A DNA stretch of 64,000 nt from Albirhodobacter sp042466415 (lineage in GTDB: Bacteria; Pseudomonadota; Alphaproteobacteria; Rhodobacterales; Rhodobacteraceae): positions 620,001-684,000 of the forward strand of contig NZ_JAXHCH010000002.1 in assembly GCF_042466415.1 (NCBI RefSeq), written 5' to 3'. The notes beneath the pieces were generated by a model. It ran no database searches. It worked only from the letters and a program-made list of their open reading frames with translations, and had not been told where the DNA came from. The position numbers and the translations under genes are program-made. Below, piece after piece: positions 15,873 through 24,029 of this stretch; positions within the stretch are counted from its first letter, which is position 1; each line of letters begins with the position of its first letter.

Positions 15873-17426
15873 GTGTATGACGCTTTCTGCGGTGATCGGT
15901 TGAGGGATAGCGGTAAACGTCTTTTAGCTTGGCACCTCTTTCAGTTGCGTCACCTTCTTAAAATTGCACGGTCGTGCGCAGTCATCTGCTTAGAGAATTC
16001 CCGGATCGCCAAAGGCACGGTGCTGGTTGTTGATCTCGACGGGACGCTATTGCGGTCGGATATGCTGCATGAGAGCTTTTGGTCGGCTTTCGCGCGGGAT
16101 TGGATGACACCCTTTGGTGCGATCAAGGCGCTCGGGGCGGGGAAGGCCGCGCTTAAGTCTTATCTCGCGGCGAAATCGGATATCGATTTTGCGACTCTGC
16201 CCTATGACGCGGAAGTTGTGCAACGCGTGAAGGATTGGCGCGCGGCGGGCGGCAAGACGGCGCTCGTGACGGCAACCCATCAATCGCTCGCTGACGGTGT
16301 GGGGGCTGAACTCGGCCTCTTCGATGACGTCATCGGGACGCAGGCCGAAACAAATCTTAAAGGCGCGGCGAAGGCTGACCGGCTCGTATCTCTCTACGGG
16401 GAGGGCGGCTTTATCTACATGGGGGACCATGCGGCGGATGTCGCGATCTGGAAGCATGCGGCGAAAGCGATCACGGTGAATGCATCGGGCGCGACGCGCG
16501 CGGCGGTGCGATGCTCGGGCGAGATCGAACATCTCGATACGCTCAAGCCAAGCCTGCGCCCCTATATGAAGGCAATCCGGCCGCATCAGTGGCTAAAAAA
16601 CATTCTTGTTTTCTTGCCCATTCTTGCGGCCCATCAGGTCACGTTCGGGTCTTTCTTCACATCCCTTCTCGCATTCATCTCCTTCAGCCTCATCGCCTCC
16701 TCAGTCTATGTGACAAACGACCTTCTCGATCTCGCGGGGGATCGCGCGCATCCGCGCAAATGCAAGCGTCCGTTCGCCGCGGGGACGATTCCGATCCGGT
16801 TCGGCGGGACGATGGCGGGCGGTCTGCTGGCGGCGGGCTGCTTGACGGCGGCCTTGCTCGGCTGGCAGTTCTTCTTGGTGATGATTGGCTATTACGTGCT
16901 GACGACGGCCTATTCCCTCTACCTCAAACGCCGCCTTTTGGTCGATATCATCGCGCTGGCGTGCCTTTATACGGTGCGGATTCTGGCGGGTGCGGCGGCG
17001 TCTGGTCTGCATCTGACGGTCTGGCTTTTGGCGTTTTCGGTGTTCTTCTTCCTCTCCCTTGCGGCGGTAAAACGTCAGGCGGAGTTGGTCGATGGCATTA
17101 AGGCGGGGAAGGCCAAAGCCCATGGCCGGGGATATGAGGCGGGTGATTTGATGATGGTGGCGATGATGTCGATTTCCGCCGGTTACACCTCCGTTTTGGT
17201 GATGGCGCTGTATCTGAACTCGCCCGCCGTGACACAGCTGTACAAATCGCCCTCGGTTTTGTGGGGGATCTGCATCGTGATGATCTATTGGCTTAGCCGG
17301 ATGGCAATGATGACGCATCGTGGTCGAATGCATGATGATCCGGTGGTTTTTGCGGCGAAGGATAAAGTGAGTTTATCGTGCTTTGCCCTTATATTTTGCA
17401 TCGCGCTGATCGGTAAGTTCTTTTGA
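15873..17426 (+). CDS. HAD phosphatase-UbiA prenyltransferase fusion (DPPR synthase-like)
   Basis: A 517-residue two-domain protein. Residues about 50-215 are a HAD phosphatase with D-L-D-G-T (54-58), T-A-T (about 132-134) and G-D-H-A-A-D-V (184-190). Residues about 225-517 are a UbiA-type membrane transferase with eight or so helices and the metal motif N-D-L-L-D-L-A-G-D-R-A-H-P-R (282-295). That motif followed by K-R-P is typical of decaprenyl-phosphate phosphoribosyltransferase (Rv3806c family), which joins PRPP to polyprenyl phosphate. The phosphatase could remove the 5-phosphate afterwards, a step done by a separate protein in mycobacteria. The first 49 residues lack homology to HAD starts; an in-frame GTG at 16020 is an alternative start. 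The next gene overlaps by 4 bases. Confidence 0.85.
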   Translation: MYDAFCGDRLRDSGKRLLAWHLFQLRHLLKIARSCAVICLENSRIAKGTVLVVDLDGTLLRSDMLHESFWSAFARDWMTPFGAIKALGAGKAALKSYLAAKSDIDFATLPYDAEVVQRVKDWRAAGGKTALVTATHQSLADGVGAELGLFDDVIGTQAETNLKGAAKADRLVSLYGEGGFIYMGDHAADVAIWKHAAKAITVNASGATRAAVRCSGEIEHLDTLKPSLRPYMKAIRPHQWLKNILVFLPILAAHQVTFGSFFTSLLAFISFSLIASSVYVTNDLLDLAGDRAHPRKCKRPFAAGTIPIRFGGTMAGGLLAAGCLTAALLGWQFFLVMIGYYVLTTAYSLYLKRRLLVDIIALACLYTVRILAGAAASGLHLTVWLLAFSVFFFLSLAAVKRQAELVDGIKAGKAKAHGRGYEAGDLMMVAMMSISAGYTSVLVMALYLNSPAVTQLYKSPSVLWGICIVMIYWLSRMAMMTHRGRMHDDPVVFAAKDKVSLSCFALIFCIALIGKFF

Positions 17427-17854
17427 GCGGTCCTGCCTTGCATCCGGCGACATTGGTTCTGCGCTTCGCGGCATTTGCCGTTCTCGCGACGCTGGTTAAT
17501 CTGGGGACGCAGCGATTGATATTGGCGATCTGGTCAGGGGCGGCCGGTTTTGCGCTGGCCGTGTTCTTTGGCACTGCGGTCGGGCTTGTTGTCAAATATA
17601 TCTTGGATAAACGGTGGATCTTCGCGGATCTGGAGAAGGGCGTGAAGGCGCATAGCCAGAAATTCGGCCTCTACACCGCGATGGGGATCGTCACCACCCT
17701 CATCTTCTGGGGGTTCGAGACCGGCGCTTGGTTGGTTTGGGGGACGGAGGCCGCGCGCGAAGGGGGCGCCATTCTCGGCCTCGGGATCGGCTATGTCGTT
17801 AAATACCACCTCGACCGGCGCTTCGTCTTCAACCGCACGGAGGCCTCGGTATGA
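17423..17854 (+). CDS. GtrA family membrane protein
   Basis: A 143-residue protein with four membrane segments and the GtrA pattern (R-F-A-A-F-A-V-L-A-T-L-V-N near residues 11-23; Y-I-L-D-K-R-W-I-F about 52-60; Y-H-L-D-R-R-F-V-F-N near the end). GtrA proteins are associated with flipping or handling polyprenyl-phosphate sugars; in mycobacteria Rv3789 of this family works in the decaprenyl-phosphoryl-arabinose pathway. It starts at TTG overlapping the upstream stop (TTGA) and ends overlapping the next ATG (ATGA), so the four genes are coupled. Flippase or scaffold for the pentose lipid is an inference from family and neighbours. Confidence 0.87.
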   Translation: MSGPALHPATLVLRFAAFAVLATLVNLGTQRLILAIWSGAAGFALAVFFGTAVGLVVKYILDKRWIFADLEKGVKAHSQKFGLYTAMGIVTTLIFWGFETGAWLVWGTEAAREGGAILGLGIGYVVKYHLDRRFVFNRTEASV

Positions 17855-19173
17855 AGCTGTCAGGCTGGGGACGCTATCCCCGCATCGAGTGCAAGGTCAC
17901 GCGAGGGCCCTCGGAACAGGCGGTGCGCGACGCGGTCAAAGAGGGGCCGCAAATCGCGCGCGGAAACGGGCGCAGCTACGGCGATGCGGCTTTGGGCGCG
18001 ACGGGCACGCTGGATATGCGCCGGATGAACCGGATGATCTCGTTCGACATGGCAACGGGCGTCCTCGTGGCGGAGGCGGGCACCCTGCTGGAGGATATTT
18101 TGAGCGCATTCGTTCCGCGCGGGTTTTTCCCGCTCGTGACGCCGGGGACGAAATACGTGACGCTCGGCGGCATGATTGCGGCCGATGTGCATGGAAAAAA
18201 CCACCATATTGATGGATCGATGCGCTGCACGATCGACTGGCTCGACCTGATGCTGACGTCGGGCGCGGTCCTGCGTCTGTCGCGCGATGAGAATGCCGAT
18301 CTTTTTGATCTGACGGTGGGGGGGATGGGGCTCACGGGCGTGATTTTGCGCGCCGCGATCCGCTTGCGCCCGATCGAGACCGCTTGGATCAAGCAGACGC
18401 TACTCCCTGCGGACTCGCTCGACGAGGCGATGGCGCTGTTTGAGGCCAATCAGGGCGCGACCTATTCGGTGGCATGGATCGATTGTCTCGCGCGGGGCGA
18501 GCACCTCGGGCGATCTCTGGTGATGTTGGGGGAGCATGCCCAACTTTCCGAGGTCGGCAACCGGCGGCGCGCCCGTCCGCTGCATACGCCGGCACGGGCG
18601 CGAAAAGCGATCCCGTTTGATCTGCCGATCTTTACCCTCAACAAGCTGACGGTTTCAGCGTTCAACCGGCTGTATTGGTGGAAGGCAAAGCGGTCTGCGG
18701 GGGTGAGTTTCGTTGACTGGGATAGTTATTTCTATCCGCTCGACGCAATTCTAGGATGGAACCGGATTTACGGGCGCAAAGGGTTTGTGCAATTCCAATG
18801 CGTGATCCCCTTGGCCAATTCGGCCGACGCGATGCGCGCCTTGCTGGAGACAGTGTCTGCTGCGGGGCAGGGCTCGTTCCTAGCCGTGCTCAAGCGGATG
18901 GGGCCTGCGCAGAGCGCGTTTTCCTTCCCGATGGAAGGCTACACACTGGCGCTTGATTTTCCGGCGACACAGACAGCCTTCGCCTTGCTTGACCGGTTGC
19001 ACGCGATTGTCAAAGCCTCTGGCGGTCGCATTTATCTCGCGAAGGACGCTCGCCTCTTGGCCGATGAGCTTCACGCACTCGACCCGCGCGCCGCCGCCTT
19101 TCGGGATCGCAGGGAGGCGCTTGATCCCGGGCGCGGCTTTACGTCCAACCTTTCAGAAAGACTTTCACTGTGA
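17851..19173 (+). CDS. FAD-dependent decaprenylphosphoryl-ribose oxidase (DprE1-like)
   Basis: A 440-residue FAD-binding oxidoreductase. G-R-S-Y-G-D (40-45) and the stretch K-Y-V-T-L-G-G-M-I-A-A-D-V-H-G-K-N-H-H (about 101-119) match the PCMH-type FAD fold of DprE1, in which the His of H-G-K-N-H-H binds the cofactor. DprE1 oxidises the 2'-hydroxyl of polyprenyl-phosphoryl-ribose, the first half of the conversion to arabinose. The C-terminal half (about 195-440) is the substrate domain with F-V-Q-F-Q-C-V-I-P and A-K-D-A-R-L. It overlaps genes on both sides by 4 bases. The order matches the dprE1-dprE2 pair of actinobacteria and the noe genes of Azorhizobium. Function by homology of motifs, strongly supported by context. 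Confidence 0.88.
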   Translation: MKLSGWGRYPRIECKVTRGPSEQAVRDAVKEGPQIARGNGRSYGDAALGATGTLDMRRMNRMISFDMATGVLVAEAGTLLEDILSAFVPRGFFPLVTPGTKYVTLGGMIAADVHGKNHHIDGSMRCTIDWLDLMLTSGAVLRLSRDENADLFDLTVGGMGLTGVILRAAIRLRPIETAWIKQTLLPADSLDEAMALFEANQGATYSVAWIDCLARGEHLGRSLVMLGEHAQLSEVGNRRRARPLHTPARARKAIPFDLPIFTLNKLTVSAFNRLYWWKAKRSAGVSFVDWDSYFYPLDAILGWNRIYGRKGFVQFQCVIPLANSADAMRALLETVSAAGQGSFLAVLKRMGPAQSAFSFPMEGYTLALDFPATQTAFALLDRLHAIVKASGGRIYLAKDARLLADELHALDPRAAAFRDRREALDPGRGFTSNLSERLSL

Positions 19174-19919
19174 CCAAGACATTCAACACAGACCCCGTTC
19201 TTATCTTGGGCGGGCGCTCCGATATCGGGCTTGCCTGTGCGCATGCTTTCGCGGCGCTGGGCCATCCGATCCAATTGGCCGCGCGGAACGCGGCGAGTTT
19301 GCAAGGGGCGGTGGATGACATCATCTTGCGATACAATGTCGCCTGCACGGCGCATGAGTTCGATGTCCTCGCGACCTCCGACCATGAAGCGTTTCTCGAC
19401 GCTCTGCCCGCGGCGCCGGAGGTGGTGATCAGCGTGATCGGCTTTATGGGCGAGCAAGAGCAAAGCGAGACGGACTTCATCGCCGCTGGCGCGGTCATGC
19501 GGTCCAATTTTGAGGGTCCGGCGCATATTCTGGGCGCCTGCGCCAACAGGATGGAGAAGGCCGGTCACGGCACTTTGGTTGGCGTGTCCTCCGTCGCAGG
19601 GGATCGGGGCCGCGCGAGCAATTATGTCTACGGTTCCGCGAAGGCGGGGTTCACGGCGTTTTTGTCGGGTCTGCGGAACCGGCTGGCGAAGACGGGGGTT
19701 CACGTGGTGACGGTCAAACCGGGATTTGTGGCCACCCAGATGACGGCGGGGCTGGATCTGCCGGAGAAATTGACGGCCGAGCCGTCCGAGGTCGCTCACG
19801 CTATTCTCAGGGCTGTTCAGCGCGGGCACAACATCATCTATACCCGCAAAATCTGGCGCGTGATCATGGCAATCATCCGAAATATTCCCGAAGCGGTGTT
19901 CAAAAAACTCAGCCTCTGA
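19170..19919 (+). CDS. SDR family 2-keto-pentose reductase (DprE2-like)
   Basis: A 249-residue short-chain dehydrogenase starting at GTG within the upstream stop (GTGA). The nucleotide-binding loop is L-I-L-G-G-R-S-D-I-G (11-20). The catalytic set is Ser140/141 and Tyr154-x-x-x-Lys158. After K-P-G-F-V-A-T-Q-M-T comes a hydrophobic, basic C-terminus (about 225-249), suggesting membrane association, as expected for an enzyme with a lipid-linked substrate. DprE2 reduces the 2'-keto intermediate made by DprE1 to polyprenyl-phosphoryl-arabinose. The atypical glycine loop G-G-R-S-D-I-G is shared with DprE2 proteins. It is the last gene of the coupled four-gene run. Confidence 0.87.
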   Translation: MTKTFNTDPVLILGGRSDIGLACAHAFAALGHPIQLAARNAASLQGAVDDIILRYNVACTAHEFDVLATSDHEAFLDALPAAPEVVISVIGFMGEQEQSETDFIAAGAVMRSNFEGPAHILGACANRMEKAGHGTLVGVSSVAGDRGRASNYVYGSAKAGFTAFLSGLRNRLAKTGVHVVTVKPGFVATQMTAGLDLPEKLTAEPSEVAHAILRAVQRGHNIIYTRKIWRVIMAIIRNIPEAVFKKLSL

Positions 19920-20389
19920 CGGCGATCTGCGGGGATTTTTTCCGCGGTCACGGGGTGCGTTTAGGGGCGTGATCTGACCGAAAGTATGTATCATTCCCGA
20001 GGCGTGGGGATGAGATCGCGGAGGCGAGATCACGCTGTGCTGCCGCGCTTGGCGAAGGTTGGCTCAGAGGCTTCGCTTAAATTTTGATCTGTTTCCTATT
20101 TAGAAACGTTGTGTTTCTTGAATAATTTTTCTCACCAAATACGCGGCGATTATGCTTGATGTCCTTATTGTATTGGGCATTATAAATATGCGTTTTAAAT
20201 AACTATTTTTTTGGCCAATCGAGAAAAGACCTCAGTCGGGGCCTGTGTCGTCGTATCTCCGAATGGCTCATATCGCAAGATTTACAACCCAGAGGTGTAG
20301 ACACGAAGGCTGTATCGGGTTAACTCTGGATAACGATGTTCGTTCACTAGTACTTTTGTATATCCGAAAGTTATTGAGCGAGGGTGCGA
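19920..20389. other. Intergenic, becomes AT-rich; promoter region of the Hint gene
   Basis: 470 bases without a convincing gene. The left part is GC-rich with only a weak hairpin (GCGG/CCGC around 19933-19946). The stretch 20090-20220 is very AT-rich with a small hairpin AGAAAC-gttgt-GTTTCT at about 20102-20118. An open frame entering from 20245 would extend the Hint protein by 48 residues, but these lack a good ribosome site. Confidence 0.5.
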
Positions 20390-21594
20390 TGCCTGACCGT
20401 CCGCATATCAATGAAATCTTCAAGTTACGCGCCGGACTCGTCGGGTTTGGCGATCCGCAAGTTGTGAAACTTGCCGATCTCGGCGCACCGGTACCTCTCG
20501 CGGTGGCCGCGACGGGGCCTATGACGGGTATGCCCGCCCTCTCGCGCCACGCTGTGACGGGCGCGCGGGCGGATCTTCGCGTCGATGTGACCGAAAGGGA
20601 GAGCATCGCGATCGCGTTGCGTGTGCCGCTCTATGTCACGGCGTTTGAGGGCGACGACGGGGCCTATCTTCGCCTGCACGATTCTGAGGGCGTTGAGTGT
20701 GATCTCGCGATGATGGTTGACGAGGTAGCAAACGCGCTTTCCGGCGGTTTGAACGGCGCAGATCCGCGGTTGTGCGGGAAGATCAACGCCATCACCGATG
20801 ATCTGCAAAGTTATGCTCTTGCGCATACGGTGCTCTCGTTCACGGTCACGCCGCACGATATCGAAGATCTGGCGCGCGGCCCTGCGACGGGCTTTGTTGC
20901 GGGCACGATGATATTGACGCGGCGCGGGCAGGTCGCGGTTGAGGATCTCTCGCCAGCCGATCATATCCTGACAGTCGATCACGGGTTTCAACAGGTCGAC
21001 CAGATCACAAGCCGTTGCTACACGCCGCGCGACATCGCGCAATCGCGGGGGCTGCGTCCGGTGCGCATCCTCGCGGGTGCGCTGGGCGGTGATTTGCCCG
21101 CGACCGATTTATATGTGGCGCAGGGGCACCGTTGCCTGATCCGCTCGAACATAACCGAGCTCGTCACCGGCCGCCGCGAAGGTCTTGCGGCGGCGGGGCA
21201 GTTGGTTGGCGTGGAAGGCATTGATCTGATCGAGGATGGCAGGGGGGTGGTGTTTTACCAACTTGCGATGGCCGAGGAGGAGTTGATCTTCGCCAATGGC
21301 ACTCTGACCGAGATCGGCAATCAGCCCGCCAAACCTCAAATGCAAGCTGGCGATCATGCGGGTCGATCCGCGCCGCAGGCGGGTTTGAACTTGGTGCGTA
21401 TGAGTGCGCGGCCCCGCGTTCGGGGGGATGCGATGCGCTCTATCGCGGTGCTGTCCGAACTCAATTCCAAAACACTTATCGAACCGCGCACGTATTCTGC
21501 GCCGCTTCAAGCGGGCGACAGTTTGGCGCGCCTGAACAGGGAGGATCATACCGTCACACGCCAGCCATCACGGAGCAATTTTCGAGCCAATTGA
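20390..21594 (+). CDS. Hint (Hedgehog/intein) domain protein lacking the first Cys
   Basis: From the ATG at 20390 (GCGAGGG seven bases upstream) the protein has 401 residues. Residues about 1-170 are unlike any family I know. The Hint domain starts near residue 172 with G-F-V-A-G-T-M-I-L-T-R-R-G-Q-V-A-V-E-D-L-S-P-A-D and continues to V-A-Q-G-H-R-C-L-I-R. Rhodobacterales have many Hint_2 proteins, usually secreted and with RTX or VCBS repeats, and normally start this domain with Cys (C-F-x-x-G-T). Here Gly stands in that place, so self-cleavage by the usual N-S acyl shift is not expected. No signal peptide or RTX repeat is seen. Function unknown. An upstream start (GTG at 20245) is possible but less likely. 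Confidence 0.78.
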
Positions 21595-21830
21595 AGGGCT
21601 TCGCAGGTTCAACGCGGTGCATTTTGACTGCACGGGAAGGCTCACACCACACTTTCCGCGCGTTGAATGCGCCGCCTGAACCGCAGAAGCATTGGCAGGA
21701 GGATTGCGACGCTGAGGATGTGACATCTCATATCTCTCCCTGACGACAAGCATCGTGACCAGACGACCGACGCCGCCCGATACCTGCCAGCCGACCCCAC
21801 ATCGGTTATTGTATTGGCGGCCCCCCCAGA
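21595..21830. other. Intergenic between Hint gene and queC leader
   Basis: No gene is supported. A 9-bp stem TTCAACGCG/CGCGTTGAA (about 21609-21617 and 21659-21667) encloses a small GTGC/GCAC hairpin, which may be a terminator-like fold or part of a structured transcript. No T-run follows. Confidence 0.4.
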
Positions 21831-21917
21831 CCGGCCAAGCCTTTTGGCCATCTCTCCCTCGGTCACGGTGCTTACCTTGGCAGCGGCGCGTCCCCTGGCG
21901 TGACCGCTGCCTTTTTT
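21831..21917 (+). promoter_or_regulatory. Candidate attenuator leader of queCDE
   Basis: Three successive stems can form. First is GGCCAA/TTGGCC (21833-21838 with 21844-21849). The second, CGGTCACG (21860-21867), pairs with CGTGACCG (21899-21906). The third, GGCAGCGG (21879-21886), pairs with CCGCTGCC (21904-21911) and is followed by six T, a full intrinsic terminator. Stems two and three share bases 21904-21906, so they exclude each other as antiterminator and terminator. The queC ATG is 113 bases downstream. No preQ1 riboswitch consensus was recognised. It may instead simply end the Hint-gene transcript. Confidence 0.5.
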
Positions 21918-22029
21918 GTTTATCCCTTGCATTTAGATATCCGCGCGCGCCCTTGGCAAACGCGCGATGATCCGTTAGACGGCGCGCACCGGTCGCAGCC
22001 TTACCCGGTTATCAAAACAAGGGATTATC

Positions 22030-22746
22030 ATGAAAACGACAGTTATCTGCTCCGGCGGATTAGATTCCGTTTCGCTCGCACATATGATCGCGCGCGAACA
22101 TACACTGACCCGTCTCATCTCGTTCGACTATGGCCAGCGTCACCGTAAAGAGCTGGACTTTGCCGCGCTCTGTGCCGCGCGGCTGGCGGTTCCTCATCAG
22201 GTCATCGATATGCGGGCGATTGGCGCGGCGTTGACGGGCTCGGCGCTTACCTCCGATATTGATGTGCCCGACGGCCATTACGAGGAGGAAACCATGCGCG
22301 TGACCGTGGTGCCAAATCGCAATGCCATTATGCTGACGATCGCCTTTGGCGTGGCGGCGGCGGCGGGGGATGATGCGGTCGCGGCGGCGGTGCACGGGGG
22401 GGATCACTTCATCTATCCCGATTGCCGTCCCGATTTTACCGACCGGTTCAACGCGATGCAGCGCGCGGCCTTGGACGGGTATGCGGATGTGCGTTTGTTC
22501 GTGCCCTTCGTCCATGGCTCAAAGGCCGATATCGTCACCGTGGGCGCGCGCTATGGCACGCGCTTTGATCAAACTTGGTCGTGTTACAAAGGCGGGGCGG
22601 CGCATTGCGGGCGCTGCGGCACCTGCGTCGAGCGGCGCGAGGCATTTGACATCGCGGGGATCGACGACCCGACCCAATATGCGGATGATGGGTTCTGGCG
22701 CGAGGCGGTTGCACGCAAGGCGGCAACGGATATCGGGGGGCGCTGA
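22030..22746 (+). CDS. queC: 7-cyano-7-deazaguanine synthase QueC
   Basis: A 238-residue enzyme converting 7-carboxy-7-deazaguanine to preQ0 with ATP and ammonia. The PP-loop S-G-G-L-D-S-V-S-L (residues 8-16) binds ATP. The zinc site is C-Y-K-G-G-A-A-H-C-G-R-C-G-T-C (about 188-202). F-D-Y-G-Q-R-H-R-K-E-L and V-H-G-G-D-H-F-I-Y-P-D-C-R-P are family motifs. It starts 113 bases after the terminator-like leader and shares one base with the next start (TGATG). It is the first gene of a queC-queD-queE operon, reversed relative to reaction order, supplying preQ0 for queuosine in tRNA. Confidence 0.96.
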   Translation: MKTTVICSGGLDSVSLAHMIAREHTLTRLISFDYGQRHRKELDFAALCAARLAVPHQVIDMRAIGAALTGSALTSDIDVPDGHYEEETMRVTVVPNRNAIMLTIAFGVAAAAGDDAVAAAVHGGDHFIYPDCRPDFTDRFNAMQRAALDGYADVRLFVPFVHGSKADIVTVGARYGTRFDQTWSCYKGGAAHCGRCGTCVERREAFDIAGIDDPTQYADDGFWREAVARKAATDIGGR

Positions 22747-23102
22747 TGTTCAAAATTAGCAAGGAATTCCACTTCTCCGCCTCGCATCAGCTGTTGCACT
22801 TGCCCTGCGATCATCAATGCCACCGGATGCACGGGCATAACTATGTCGTGGTCGTGGAATTGGCGGCGCCGTCACTCAACGCGGATGGGTTCGTGCGCGA
22901 TTACCATGATCTCGGCGTGCTCAAAGCCTATATTGATGAGCAGCTTGATCACCGCCATCTCAACAGTGTTTTGGGCGATCACTGTGTGACGGCCGAGCAG
23001 ATCGCGAAGCATCTGTTTGAGTGGTGCGCCGAGCGTTGGCCCGAGACGGTTGCCGTGAAAATCAGCGAAACGCCGAAGACTTGGGCGGAGTATCGGCCAT
23101 GA
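22746..23102 (+). CDS. queD: 6-carboxytetrahydropterin synthase QueD
   Basis: A 118-residue PTPS-fold enzyme. F-S-A-S-H-Q (about 10-15), H-R-M-H-G-H-N-Y (about 28-35) and the later D-H-R-H-L-N (about 68-73) give the zinc-binding His residues and active site. The Cys in L-P-C-D-H-Q-C lies just before the HGH motif, as in QueD rather than mammalian PTPS. It makes 6-carboxy-5,6,7,8-tetrahydropterin from dihydroneopterin triphosphate. Start and stop overlap queC and queE, indicating tight coupling. Confidence 0.95.
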   Translation: MFKISKEFHFSASHQLLHLPCDHQCHRMHGHNYVVVVELAAPSLNADGFVRDYHDLGVLKAYIDEQLDHRHLNSVLGDHCVTAEQIAKHLFEWCAERWPETVAVKISETPKTWAEYRP

Positions 23103-23869
23103 CGGCGCAGACAGCGGGTGCGGTAAGCCTGCGCGACGCGTCGGAGCCGGTTTTGCGCATCGCGGAGATTTTCGGGCCGACGATACAAGGCGAGGGCGCT
23201 TTGATTGGCGAGCCAACCGTCTTTGTGCGGGCGGGGGGGTGTGATTACCGGTGTTCGTGGTGCGATAGCTTGCACGCCGTCGACTCGGCCCACCGCGCGC
23301 AATGGCTGCCTCTCTCTTCGCAGCAGATCTGGCAGGAGGTGGAGCACCTGTCAGGGGGCGTGCCGCTGACGGTGTCATTGTCGGGCGGCAATCCCGCAAT
23401 CCAGAACTTCGGCCCACTGATCGGGGCGGGCAAAGCGAAGGGATACCGATTTGCCTGCGAGACCCAAGGCTCCATCGCGCAGCCATGGTTTGCAGAGCTT
23501 GCGACGCTGGTCCTGAGCCCGAAGCCGCCAAGCAGCGGCGAGACGGTGGATTGGGCGAAGTTCGAAACCTGCATCATGGCCGCGACGGCGCAAGCGGGCA
23601 TGATGCAGGCGAAGATTGTGCTGAAGATCGTGATCTTCGATGATCTGGATTACGTTTGGGCGCAACTGGTTGCGGCGCAATACCCCGACCTTCCGCTCTA
23701 CCTGCAGCCGGGCAACCCGCAGGTTGATCCAGAGGTCCCGGTTGACTTGGGGGCGCTGTCGGATCGTTTGCTGTGGCTGGTCGAGAAGGTGACAAAAGAC
23801 CGGTGGTTCAGCGCGCGGGTTTTGCCGCAACTTCATGTGTTTTTGTGGGGAAATAAACGCGGCGTCTAG
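23099..23869 (+). CDS. queE: 7-carboxy-7-deazaguanine synthase QueE
   Basis: A radical SAM enzyme of 256 residues from the ATG overlapping the queD stop (ATGA). The cluster motif is C-D-Y-R-C-S-W-C-D (about residues 44-52), a C-x3-C-x2-C arrangement. I-F-G-P-T-I-Q-G-E-G (about 22-31) is the QueE N-terminal signature, and S-L-S-G-G-N-P-A (about 94-101) follows. It converts carboxytetrahydropterin to 7-carboxy-7-deazaguanine. An upstream start inside queD (23021) is possible but would overlap by 80 bases. The Ala/Val-rich first 15 residues are variable in the family. Confidence 0.95.
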   Translation: MTAQTAGAVSLRDASEPVLRIAEIFGPTIQGEGALIGEPTVFVRAGGCDYRCSWCDSLHAVDSAHRAQWLPLSSQQIWQEVEHLSGGVPLTVSLSGGNPAIQNFGPLIGAGKAKGYRFACETQGSIAQPWFAELATLVLSPKPPSSGETVDWAKFETCIMAATAQAGMMQAKIVLKIVIFDDLDYVWAQLVAAQYPDLPLYLQPGNPQVDPEVPVDLGALSDRLLWLVEKVTKDRWFSARVLPQLHVFLWGNKRGV

Positions 23870-23892
23870 CGGCCTAATCCCCTGTCAGGCCC

Positions 23893-23931
23893 CAAAAAAA
23901 AGCCGCGCTCCCCGAGTGAAGGGTGCGCGGT
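23893..23931 (-). terminator. Terminator, leftward
   Basis: Stem CCGCGC (23903-23908) with GCGCGG (23925-23930); on the minus strand it is followed by a run of eight T. It lies about 100 bases beyond the lipoprotein stop and also faces the queE end. Confidence 0.65.
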
Positions 23932-24029
23932 TTAGTGTGGTGTGAGGGAACGTAGGGAGAGAGGCAGTTTGCCTTGGGTGGATGTGCAGGGGACTCCTCA
24001 CCTGCGCACCCACCGCGACAGGCGGGTCG

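Noticed and set aside
21642..21932. Leftward frame ending in a hydrophobic stretch plus R-F-R-R-R, resembling a sorting tail
   Set aside because: The stretch lacks the Pro and Gly pattern of PEP- or VPLPA-CTERM tails, and the frame covers the queC leader hairpins. Composition explains it better.
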